In this document: positions 11,931-23,700 of the stretch, piece by piece
Position numbering within the stretch: the stretch's first letter is position 1
How the letters are laid out: the number at the start of each line of letters is the position of its first letter
Assembly (NCBI GenBank): GCA_033675545.1
Contig: JAWDGP010006221.1
Location: 111,001-175,000 of the forward strand
Length of the DNA stretch: 64,000 nt
Direction of reading: 5' to 3'
From: Elysia crispata
Lineage: Eukaryota > Mollusca > Gastropoda > Plakobranchidae
The notes under the pieces: model-generated
The model's input: only the letters and a program-made list of their open reading frames with translations
Database searches by the model: none
What the model was told of the DNA's origin: nothing
Program-made: the position numbers and the translations under genes

Positions 11931-13589
11931 AAGCACTATAAAACGGAGCAGAAATCGCAACTATAACAGTAAATCAAATCTAGGCGCTTTTCTTCATGTT
12001 TGTGATGCATCTCTAGCTCTACCGAGATCATAATTTTGGGGAGCTGATGTGATCCCTTACAGATAAATTGAAGAGCGCAACCTCGTGTGGTGAAAGAGCG
12101 TTGTCCATAGAAAACAAAAATCAAAGTTGGATGCCTTCTTCTCAAGCAACCTTAATTAATTCTTCTCTTCACTGAGGCCCATAACTAGTTTTGATTTCTT
12201 CTATTGAAGATGTTATCTTCTCTATGTAAATACTCATAGGGTAGATTTACATGAATTTATTCTAAGATTTTTAACAATGCGCTTATCCATGAACTTAAGT
12301 TTAATTCAAAACAAAACTGCAACCATTTGAGGATGGACTTTTTTAGATGCCAAAGCTCCTGAGTAAAAAATGTGTGTTAACTTAATTTTGATTTTAAATA
12401 GAGATTGATTTCGTGTTCATAAATTAACTGAAAACAAAAATTGTGATTTTTATTACGAGCCTTTGAAATATCATTGCTGTCTGTTCAAAATGTGTGCAGA
12501 CTCTTAAAGCTGAGATGAGAATTATCGAATATGATTTTGGTACAGAAAAGTTTCTGGGTATAGGCCTATAATGAAGTGGTGGTACACGGGCTGATTGCTT
12601 GAGAAAACGCCCATCATTTTTCAGACTCTTTACTTACTAAATGCAAGGTGATTAATCAAGAAATGAAGTTATCTTTTTTATACACAATAAAATAATTCCT
12701 TTGTAAACATTTCGTGTTCGATTTAGATTCAAAGCACAGGTCTATTGCAAGAATTTTCAGGAGCATTTCATAATCTAATATCATAATTTTTCTTCAGTTT
12801 TTAGCGACCACATTGGAGACTGGTATGTATTGGCAAATCAAAATTCAGTAATCTTCGTCCTTGTACATGGTGTGGTTTTGGAAGAGGTAACGTAGAAAAG
12901 AAATCAAAGTTGCCTAATAGATGGCTTACTTTTACGCCTTCTCCAAGAACAGAATCTCTTCGCATTCCATGGGCCATAGATAATATCGACAGCGAAAAGA
13001 TCAGGGATGGTAAAAGAATGTAAGTTAGGAAAGAAAGAGATTACAACTATTTACCCCTTAGTATTAGGATAAGAACATATTACCTTATCGTTTAATTACT
13101 TCCATGGGATCATCAGTAATATTGATGATGTAAAATAATCTCGTATTAATTGCAAAACTAGAAGGGGTATATTCAGTGCAAAGCTGAAGAAAAGAAGCGC
13201 CCCTCCCCCTACCAACTCCCCGTCCTTACAAAAAATCTGAGCATAATGATCGTAATCTAAAAATCATTCAACCATGTAAACAGTACAGGAATGTAGAAAA
13301 GTGTTAACGGATGAATATAACTATACAATGTTTGCGATACGCGAATAATAAAGAATTGATTATCTGAGAATCAAATCGAAAATGAGCTCGTTTTCAACAC
13401 TCACAGGGAATTAAGTTGACTTATTTTCCAACGTTATAATTACTTGAAATAATTTCACATCTTTTTTTTAAAATTGCTTTCTTTTTCTTCATAAAATGTC
13501 TGGAATTTCCAAATAGTAGTCTTGATTTCGTATACATCATGTTTTATTGTTCTTCGATATTTTGCCACAGCAATCGCCATCCTTTTCTT

Positions 13590-13653
13590 TCCCTTTCCTC
13601 CTCCTCCTCCGCCTCATTTTAATCCTTACAACAACAACAACAACAACAACAAT

Positions 13654-13739
<86 letters not shown>

Positions 13740-13790
13740 TTATTATTATCACCATCAACATTAATCATCATCATCATCATCATCACTACT
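13590..13790. repeat. Compound trinucleotide array: CTC, CAA, TTA and ATC runs
   Basis: A short CTC run near 13597, CAA units at about 13629-13652, then some 30 TTA units to about 13749, then ATC units at about 13765-13785. All are three-base repeats, so false open frames cross the whole block on the plus strand. Confidence 0.95.
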
Positions 13791-14818
13791 ATCTTGATAT
13801 ATGCATTGACAGGAACAGCTTGGCCAAATGAGTGACGAAAATAGAAACAACAAAATTATGCGTATGATTTTCTTATTTTATATATATATAAACTATTTAT
13901 TTTATCTATAAATCTTTTTAAGGCTAATTATCACGTACGTGCAAATAAATGAGCAGATTATAACTTCTAAAAAAACGGTGCACAGCTTTCTTTTTATAAA
14001 GATATAGCCGTATAATAAGCTTTTAGAATGATCTTAAATATGAATAAAAAAAAATTAAAGAAATTTAAAAAATAGTTTATAAAAATCGATGTTTTTCCAA
14101 TTATCCAACATTTAGATCTTTATACATACAACACTATTGTATCTTAGAAAATGTAATACAAAAGAATTTTCAGTATTATGTAATCAATAAATTCCGACGC
14201 ATACTTTCATAACGTCACGTTGCTATCTCACAGATAGACCAAAATAACACCGACCCACCATAAGGATCTTTGAATAATTCTCCATCTATCTGTTCTATAA
14301 CAATAAAAATCGGCTGAGCCAAATTTATTTAATTTTAATTTCTGCAAATTAGTCTATCTAAATGCCTAAGATAGAGCATTTTGGTTTCAATGGTCGATTT
14401 CGTCTATATCAGATATATGCCGAAAGTGAGACCAAAACGAGAATTAAACATTTTGGTTTATCGCTCATAGACTCAAAGCGCGCATAACTTCCGTCTACAA
14501 TCGAACTTCGGAACCGGTGGTGGAATCCCTATCCCTTTTTTTTCTGTGTCTACTTTGACAGCCTTCGGGAGATTACTTTGTTTTCATAATCCTCTCAAAA
14601 TATTTAGTCCGTTCAATTCATCTAGCATTGACAACTATCCTTTTTCTAGATTATAGATCTATATCTATCAAAATTTAGAGGGTTAGGGTACACATGCTCA
14701 TCAGCCTTTTGCTTGAAAGTTGAAGTCTTGAACAAGAGGCTATCACAAGATCACACCTGAGCAGCGATTTGAAACTTCTGAAAAGTTTGGAAAATGGACA
14801 CATGGACTTTATACTAAA

Positions 14819-16282
14819 ATGCTTACTAAAGTAGTCCAAACCAGCCACAAGGCAAAAGAAGGGAAGTCGAGGAGGAGCCAGAGTTTGTTATATTACCTTG
14901 AGTGCGGGGATGAAAGAGTTCAAGTTTGCAGAACAATGTTTTCGGCAATAAAAAGGATGAAAGAGAGAAAAAAATCAGTGACTGGGTCTCAGAAAGAGAA
15001 TGCGAGCAACTATCCCAAAGCAAGACACCGCTAGGTGGAATACGCAAACCAGTATCTGAGGAGGATACAGAATTTCTAAAAACCTGGTTGCTACCAATCC
15101 CAACCACCCCATCGCACCACTGCAGGAAGCAACCATCGTATGCTGGGAAAAGTTTTATAACTTCAGAGAGGACTCTCAGCCAGCTTCACAAAAACTATAG
15201 GCCTACAAAAAGCTGCATTGAGAGTGGAAGGAGGGATTTTGGCACTAAAATCTTTAACAGCACCTTTTACGACCTAAAAATGTCCTTTTTTTATTCACAG
15301 AAAGGATCAGTGCTACGTATGTGTTGCAGCAAAAATGGGAAGTACCGTAATGAAATTGCTGTGCTCATGAAACATCTGCAAAACAAATCTATGTCTCAAC
15401 AGGCGGAAGCTGAGGATAAGAGCGAATCAGATGATGCATCTTCAGTCTGGACGATGGATCTACTAAGTGTCCTCCTGTGCCCTCAAGCCAGTGCACTCTA
15501 TTATGAGACAAAACTCGTGTCATTTATACCATGGCGTATTATAATTTGATATCAAAAGAGGTCTTTTGTTACCTGTTTGATGAGACTAACGGGGACATAG
15601 ACATGTCAAGCTAGATTTTTTTTTTTTTTTTTTTTAATTTTCAACATTTTAGCTGTTACCTTATCAATAACCCAAGGGTCAAAACCCTTACAATCTGGAG
15701 TGATGGCTATGGTTACCAGAACAAATGCTCAGCATTCACTGTGATTAATCATAATGCTTCATGCAGCTGTCTGTTGAACAGGATAATACTGTAGAGGAAA
15801 AATCCTTGGTCCCCGGTCACACTCAAACGGGGTGCGACAGTATGCACAACACAATTTAAAGGAAGCTCAATCGAGACATCTTTACACAAAGGGGTTATGC
15901 TCTACTGACCGAAACAGCCAGACAAACTCCAGCCCCATACCATGTGAGAGAAGTGGTCTACTCGGATGCCAAGAAGATGTCCTCTGATTATGTGAAGTCA
16001 ATACGACCTGGCAAGTATGCTCGTGATGCAACTATTTATGATGTCTGCTCATATAAATCAAGCACCAGCAGTCTCGGTATGCTTATTATTGAATTCAAAG
16101 TGAATTTGAAGGAAGAATGGAGGGAGCTGTCAGATAGGATTGGTCTAGGCAGTAAAGAGTGGGTACCTCTGTTTAAACAACGGTTCCCTCTGACTGCAAT
16201 AAAATACAATGATCTGCAGTCAATGAAGCCAGTCATGTCTGCTAGTATACACCCCCTTTTTGATAACCTGCCAACTGAGTGA
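14819..16282 (+). pseudogene. Broken transposase-like gene of a multicopy invertebrate family
   Basis: A decayed plus-strand coding region. Recognisable blocks in order: YYLECGDERVQVCRTMF (near 14890), SHHCRKQ (near 15115), a QCYVCCS-type block (near 15305), WTMDLLSVLLCP..SALYYETKL (near 15450), then GHTQ..CDSMHNTI (near 15830), APYHVREVVYSDAKK, YVKSIRPGK, KEWVPLFKQRFPLTA and NDLQSMKP to FDNLPTE before a TGA at 16280-16282. I know this order of blocks from uncharacterised, many-copy proteins in invertebrate genomes; a transposase origin fits, but I cannot name the superfamily. Internal stops and frameshifts (for example at 15547 and 15612-15640, where a T run intrudes) leave no intact protein. 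The frame at 14926-15549 is part of this wreck, as is 15944-16282. Confidence 0.7.
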
Positions 16283-16449
16283 ATTACGAATTCCCAAGTT
16301 TCTCACTCCTCTTTTATGTTTTTGCCTTACTATTTTTTTTAAGCTTTTTCTTTACCCATGAAATTTCACTAAAGTTGAAATTTTGTTTGATGAAAGATAT
16401 TTTTATTTACTTAAACTTTGTCTTCAGTATCAATATGTCGATGGTTTGT

Positions 16450-16755
16450 GTTTTACTCACTCGTTCCTTGACTTTGAACATGAAAGGCAAGGCGTCTGCC
16501 TAGGAATAGGATGAGAGAGGGTCCCAGTTCGAGTCCCAACTGCGGCATGCAATTTTTCGGTTAAAAATTTGTCCAATCACGCAAAGCTTGCAAGGAGCTG
16601 TCCCTGACTTCTTTGGGTGGAAAAGTCGATGTCTAGTCTTCTCAGATGTGACGATAAAATAGAGGATCCGTGTGCACGTTGCGGACACTAGAGATCCCGT
16701 GGTAGTTGGAAATCACTGAAAGAGTAAGCCTACCAAGGCCGCTGTCCGGGCAAAA
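16450..16755 (+). mobile_element. tRNA-derived SINE (approximate ends)
   Basis: A RNA polymerase III B-box, GTTCGAGTCCC, sits at 16527-16537 behind a tRNA-like stem region (GGCAAGGCGTCTGCC). Downstream, 16665-16750 resembles a common molluscan SINE body: GTGCACGTT, then GAGATCCCGTGG, then AAAGAGTA and CCGCTGTCCGGG. The 5' A-box is not clear and I see no terminal duplication, so the ends are approximate. Confidence 0.7.
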
Positions 16756-17639
16756 TTCAAAATTAACTCTAAATAATTATGAGTACTCACAAAGACGGCA
16801 TGTGTACCAGACTGGTTGAGGAAGCCTGATAAATTGTTAAATGGTCACTAAACAAAATCCATTGAATAGCTGATGAACGAAATAGTAACGATGAGATACC
16901 CTTGAACTTAAGCAAAGTAACACAGAAGAAGAAGAAAAGGAAGAGTTTTGCTGTTGTCCTTCATCCTATAATTAAATATAACAAAATCAAGCATCAGCAG
17001 ACCATCAAAAGCCAAAGAATAATAATGACCCATAATGAAGGAGATGTAACAAATAGTCTATCTGGTGAGAAAATGATGCAGACTAATCTATCTCAGTTGG
17101 TAAAATGGTCTATCTTATAAACTAATGTTTGCAAAATGGTTCATCTTAATTCGTCAAAATAGTTTTTCTCAAGACACACACTGCATTTTTGTCTATCTTA
17201 CTAATACCTCATAATACCAAACAAATATGTAGAAATTATACACATCTTGAATGCACACTTCATTTTAAACGCATTACCACAACAATCGCCTACATTCAAA
17301 AAAAACCCAGACAATTTTAAACATATTTTTTTTTCGTTTTTCTAAAAATTCATGATTTTGAGACAGGCCATTATGTCAGCAACGTGACGATAAACAGATA
17401 TATAAGATCTATGCAATGATGGAGCTGCTGTTATTGATAACCCTGAAGTAGGGTTTGATTTAACAATTTAAAAACGAAACAAAAAAAAAACAAAAAAAAA
17501 AATATTAGCAAAGTTATTTCATACGATTATTTCCAAAACTAGGTTGAAAATAACCATTGTCTACACTTAACCGTGACAACGCAATTGAACACATCACAAC
17601 AGATGATCCATCTGCCAATCTCCTGCCTGGTGTAGGCAA

Positions 17640-17799
17640 AGGACTAAGTAATTATATATCTAGAATAAATAATTGGTCTAGATAGTTGTCTAGAGTCGAC
17701 CTAGATCTAGATAGAAGAATCTAGAAATCGATTTAGATCTAGACTCTTTTTTGGTCCCTCCAGCTCAAAGAAAATCAACTTCTATTCAAAGCCCAGTAA
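17640..17799 (+). promoter_or_regulatory. Presumed ADPGK 5' UTR / promoter-proximal region with clustered TCTAGA/AGATCT motifs
   Basis: In about 110 bp just upstream of the ADPGK start, short palindromes of the TCTAGA, CTAGATCTAG and AGATCT type recur at least six times, with a GTCGAC. Similar strings occur elsewhere in the window (near 7915 and 48757), so this may be a genome-wide motif rather than a specific promoter element. No TATA box is convincing. Confidence 0.3.
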
Positions 17800-20700
17800 A
17801 TGACCATGTTCTCTGGAACTGTCAAAGTCGGGGCTTCCCTCTCTGTGTGTGCACTAATAGTTGCCTATTTCTATCAACGACATGCAGACGAAGTTCTTCA
17901 AGAGAGGTTAAGAGATGTGCTATCAGGTCTTTTGCGAGCAGAAAAGAAAGTGCCAGTAGAAGCAAAACGTGTGGCAGTTGGCTTTGGTGCATGTGAAGAT
18001 ATATTCACTAATGGCCTAGCTCTACTAGATGTATTAAATATCACATCTCCAAAAGAGGCAGTGCATCAGAATTCAGTGAACACGCCAGAGGAACTTGCTC
18101 AGCTTTTTGCTTTCTTCTTTCAATCAGGCGCAGCAGCAGAGTAAGTGGTTGTTATTTCTTCTACGCATTTCATTAAGTTATAGGTTCAACAGCTCATTCT
18201 TTTCGGAAAAAAAAACCCCAACAAAACAATAACGAAGAATGTACCTAGAGTCTATACTGAACCTTCTTTGGAAGATTTCAATACTTTACTCATTCACAAA
18301 ACGTGAGCATGTACCATTTTTTTAGTCGACTAACACCTCAAGCAATATATAAATAACACCTGATCTGAGGAATCATGTAGGCTTACAGGCTCAGGCTGTC
18401 CCTGGGCCAGAAATAAAGAAATTTAATTCACTTATATTTAAAACATATCTGAAATGTGAAATGCTGCAGGTGGAAAAGAACCCAGTCATCCTTTTGATTC
18501 TCCATGTCCATGGATGGCACTAATGGCATTAGTAATGCAAACAGAATTCTAACCTAAATCAAGGACTTCAGATTGGGTACGTTTGTTAAGTATATTAAGA
18601 TGATGCCGTGTTTTTATTAATGGAAATTGATTGTTAGAAAATGATTAACTCAACAAACCAAGCCTAATCTTTTTCTATGGCATAATCAAACGAAGCCCCC
18701 TGTAATATGATAGAGGTTCTGTATACATTTGGAAGTCCTTTCAATAATATTATCAAGGGCAAAAAATTGCCAACCAGTCAGCTTGCTCAGATGCTGGTAA
18801 ATTGACGCCAGGCGAAATACTGAATTATTTTTTATTTGCAAAAAAAAAACCATTTCTTGGTATTCATTTGAAATAGAACAGTTTTTTTTTTCTGATGGTA
18901 TGTCAGTCCATAATGCCAGAGAAAAGTATGTATATCTTTGTTGTGTCTGTCAGTGTTGTGTACAACCTATTCTTAGTGAATCTAAAACTTGCTCAAAACA
19001 AGTGCATCAAAATTTAAATCTTATTGTCAACTTTTTACAACTAACATTTTAGTGAGACTAGTGGCTTTTAGAAATAAATCTCCAATCTAAATCTCTTTCA
19101 GAGTGTAGATCATGGCTAAAATGTCCTTGACCTACTGACGCATTCAGTTGTTGGTTTTGGGGCTGAAAATAAGCAATTTCATTCCATTCAGATTTCTTAA
19201 GGGATGCTTTGTAATGATTGTTCCTATTTAAGCAGATAAAGATAAAGTTGTGTGTAAAGGCAGATTTGATGCTTTTATTATACAATTATTATTATGCAAA
19301 TGAAGGAGCGCAAATACCAAATAATAGTAAGCATTTATAAAGTGAAAAGACCTTTATTTGCAGGTCAGTAATTTGTTAATGTTTACGTGTTATATATCTA
19401 TATAAATGCTTTCTCTTAACAGACGTTATGTAGCAAATTCTAGCCTATTTGAAGCAATGGTGGAGGCTGGGACTAAATTCAAAGATCATCAGTGGGCTTT
19501 AGGAGGTAATGCTCCTGTTATGGCCCGTCGTCTTGGTTTAGAAGGATTTGATGTCTTGCTTGGTGCTAGGATGGGAAGCTCTGCACTGAAGGCTATCCCT
19601 GATTCAGTGAAAGGTGGGCCATCAATCCCCCTGACTTCACATTAAAACTTGCTTTTGCTGAATTCTAACAAAATTCTTTTTATTGATGTAGATAATTAAG
19701 CCTTTAAGGTGATTAATAATCAGAAATTGCAATGTAAGACATAATTGGCATTTTGAATTTTAGTGCATTTAAATTAAATATGACTTGTGAAAGGAATGAG
19801 TTTTGTTTAAAAACCTTCAAGTACTCTACTATAGCTGTGATCATCATTGAAACTGGAATCAAACCTCACAGATCAAAAGTTCATTTGATTAGTTAAAAAA
19901 AAAAATTTTTTTTTTGTAAGATTAAGATATAGAGGAAAAAAAAAACCTTCAGATTTGAAGTAGTTTTGTTTTTAGCATCTTTATGATTTTGGATTTTTGA
20001 AAAATATAAAGATCATGAAAAATAATGTAATGAACACCTAGCTAGAGGTGATAACATTTATTTGGCATACACCATGCTCACGATGAAATTTTACTTTTTT
20101 TTTGCATGTTTTATATTCGTTATCTTTTATTGCTATAATTTCTGTTTACTTGATCTTAATACAATATTTTCTTTATTTATGGTCTCTCAATAGTTCTTAT
20201 TTTTCACCAACGTATAATAATTTTGTAATTTATTTTTAGCACCTGGCATGTGTAAGTGGAGGAAAATAATGGAAACTTTGTTTTTACAGGAGAAAATATG
20301 AAAAGAAGAATTTTACGAATGATTGGTCATTTTTTAATAAGCAAGGAGTAATGATTTCTTAATGACTGTATTACACACAAAGCTTCCTATTATCCAACAA
20401 TGAAATTCATATGGTAAGAAAGTTTTTACCAGTCTTGAATTGAAATGGAAATGTCTTTTCATGAACAGTTATAGGAAAAAGTATGTCTAGATCTGATGTT
20501 CACCTGATTATGGAATACAAGACAAATGATCGATGGGGTCAGTTCACCTCCCCTAGAGCAAACAGGTAAATATTAAAATAGGTCTATCATTGGTGTTGTA
20601 CCAACCGATGTTGCTTACTCTGGTTGTTTTACTTCAACTTTTAATTGATAAACCCATAGTTTATTTTGGCTGTGGAAGTGTACTTTACTTTTAAAATTTG

Positions 20701-23700
20701 AATGCTTCTTTGCAAGAGATTCTCATCTTGTTTATACATTTAACAGGATATTTATACAATTAAGATCTCTTTGAAGTGTGTGAAAACACTATGCTTTCTC
20801 AAACAATGATCATAAAATATGTCAAAATGAATTGTCTCTAAGGCTGTATGTGTTCTTGCATGATGGTGAAAATAGTGAAGGTAAGCCTTCTTTCGCTTCT
20901 ACAGATTGATTCTCCACAATGATCAAGTAAACCCATATCTAGATGGCATGGAGGAATTTCTTGACAGAGTTGTGACATTTAAACCCTCACTCCTTGTTAT
21001 AGGTGGTTTACAGTTGATGGATAACTTCCCTGATGATCAGGGTAAGTGTAAACAAATCTTCATATTGTTAAATAAAGGATAATATTATCACTGGATGAAT
21101 TGCGAAGAAAGATGGATGTTTTAATAAACAAAATTCTTATATTGTGCTAATCCTATTGATATAACTTTTATCTTAACATGGTCTCATTTATGAAAAAGAC
21201 ATAAGTGCTGCAAACAAAATGCAATTTATGAAGTTTGAAAGCTATACAAAAGACGCATCTTCAATATGAAATGAAATATTTTAATGCCATCAAATTTATA
21301 TATAATTTTATGTCCAGGAGAAAATGCAGTTTAGATTGTTTGAACATGAAACCAGTATGGTAAAGCTTTAGAGGGAAATGAAATCAATATTTAAAGTATT
21401 TTTATGTTTTGATTGTGCAAAATACCTGAAGTATTGGTCTATGTGCAATTACCTAGAGGTATTGGTCAATGTGCAATTTCTGCATTACCTTTATTTGTGA
21501 TTTACATAGACAGAATTATAGTCCAAGAAATAACTTTCACATAGTTATGTTGAGTGCTAAAGTCACCAGTTATAGGCTTTTACTATAAAGAGTACAGACT
21601 TGAAAATTGTGAATGTAGTTCTCTTCTCATATATATTTTGCTTTTCTTAGGAAATTTGTTAATTGGTACCATTTATCTTTTTTTCTGATATGACTTTCTA
21701 TCAAGGCATCAGGTTTGCACGTCTTGAGAAGTTGAGCAAATTCTTACAGACTCTTCCTCGCTCCACACTGGTTCATTTTGAGATGGCATCCTTTACAGAA
21801 ATTGGTCTTCTCACTGAAATAATCCAGCGTGTTATTTATTATTGTGACTCCCTTGGAGCTAACGAGCAGGTATATAGTGGAAACCTCATAATTCGAATTG
21901 TATGGGAATGGATTAAATCTTCGAATTAAGAGAATTTACAAAAAAATGGTTATAACAATCTATGACTCATTGAGTGAGTGTGAACTGTGCCTGCCATGAG
22001 CAACCCTTCCCCTCCCCTGTCCCATGTTGCTATCAGTATCAGTATCAGTACTGGCACTTAATTGTTAGTGCAAAATCAAGTGGATCTAGATCAGATCAAT
22101 CTAGCTCTGCACTGACTAGACCATATTCTTATGTTGCTTCAAGTAGTCAATATTTCTAAATGATCAGTTATCTTCAATTATCGTATTTACATAAACCCCA
22201 ACCCTCAAGAAAATACAAATCCTTTAGCATGGAAGACAAATTAAAGAATTTAGAAGAGATGGACCAGAATAAAAGCTTTAAAAAAATTGACGAAAAGTAT
22301 TGCATTCTTGCCAAAATGCTCTTTAATAATCCTCAAAACTGGCATCATGTGGGAAAAAATTTCTTCCTCATTATTTGATTCTGTGAGAAAACTTTGTCGG
22401 CTGAGCAAAAGGGGATGTTGAAGAAAGTCTCTTACTTGATACAGACGAGCACAACTCATCAATGTTTCTGTATTTGGATCAATTAAGGCACAACAGCTAG
22501 CACAAGAACTGGGCTTTGCATGGCAATCAGATTTAGAGAGAGGCAAAGTAAGTGGAGAAAGTGCTGCAGTGGATACAACTGTTGTTGATGCCTTGGTTAC
22601 ATCAGCCCTTCAAGAACCATTCCAAAAGTATAGTCCAGACAATATTTTTAATGCTTATAAGTCTGGCTTACTCCAAAGATGCTTGCCTGACAAGATTTAT
22701 TAGAGGTAAAGACAAGGTAGGAAGGATAGAGAAGTTAAGATTCCCAGACCTTGTAACAGCCAGCATTAGATGCACAGAGAAACTGCTGCTATTTATAATT
22801 GGAAAAAAAGTGCTAAACTGAGTTTTGCTTGCACTAAAAATCTACCAATGGAACACAGGAGGAATAAAAAGTTATAGATGATGTTGAAGATTTTTGAGTC
22901 ATGGCTAAAGAAAGTGGCTGGCAAGTTCTTGATGAGGAAAGAACAGTGGCAATAGCAACCTTTGCAGATTAAATTGCTTTTCTAAACCCTTCCTAACACC
23001 ACTGCACTTCTTCAACCATGTAACTAGAGGATTGTGAGTGCACTTAAATGGCACTACAAGAAGGCTCAGGTACCTTCCTCCAAATGAGCCAACAGCCAGA
23101 TACAGATTTTATAATTTGAGTGCTAGATGCTTTGTTTCTGGTGTATTCTTTTTTTCACTTATAGGACCAAAATCCAGTGGTGATAGCTTGGGTGCTTTCC
23201 ACAATGTTGACAGCAATCTCCCTGTCCTTGGAGTAAAGACAATACAGGAAATAGTTACTTCTTTTGTTGCTCATAAAACCGTGGTAATGAGGGAAATGAT
23301 GAGACTGATGAAAAAGTAGAGGTTAAGCCAAAGCTAGAGCAGCTGCATCAAAAGAAGCAACTCAAGCTTGCTTGTTAAAAAAAAAGTATGCTCAAGAGCA
23401 AGGTGAAGAGCTACTTGATGCCATTTTTGCTTTTTAAACAAAATAAGAGAAGAGCATTGATGAAAAAATCAAGCAAAAACCCCCAAACATTTGAAACTAT
23501 TTAAAGAAAGCATAAAGCCTCTGTACCTGATCCTGCCTCACTCTTTTGGTATAGATAAGGTAATTAAGATGCTCTTTGCAGGACAAAACTGTCCTTCTGA
23601 CTGTGCGGAGGAGGTCACCATTATTTAAGTTTTGGAAAATAATTTATTCTTTGCTCACAAAATACTTATATTTTTCTTTGAAGGGAAGCAACATAGATAT

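Larger units (their letters stand above)
9346..14700. other. Upstream region of ERH; no gene recognised
   Basis: This should hold the ERH promoter and its short first exon, but no ATG followed by a convincing donor could be singled out on the minus strand. Short open frames at 10774-11067 and 11081-11335 (plus) have no recognisable motif, no splice partners and unremarkable composition. The stretch includes CA/TA, TATC and TTA microsatellites and a slightly CpG-richer patch near 14460-14520. Nothing else is supported. Confidence 0.4.

Noticed and set aside
14259-14275. ATG|GTGGGT on the minus strand as the missing ERH first exon
   Set aside because: The donor is acceptable, but several equally weak ATG-GT sites exist between 9.4 and 17.8 kb and no promoter feature favours this one.
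16450-16540. A genuine tRNA gene
   Set aside because: Only the B-box half is tRNA-like; a complete cloverleaf cannot be drawn, and the downstream SINE body explains the match.
16902-17120. 72-codon Lys-rich frame
   Set aside because: Short, low-information and isolated between a SINE and the ADPGK upstream region.
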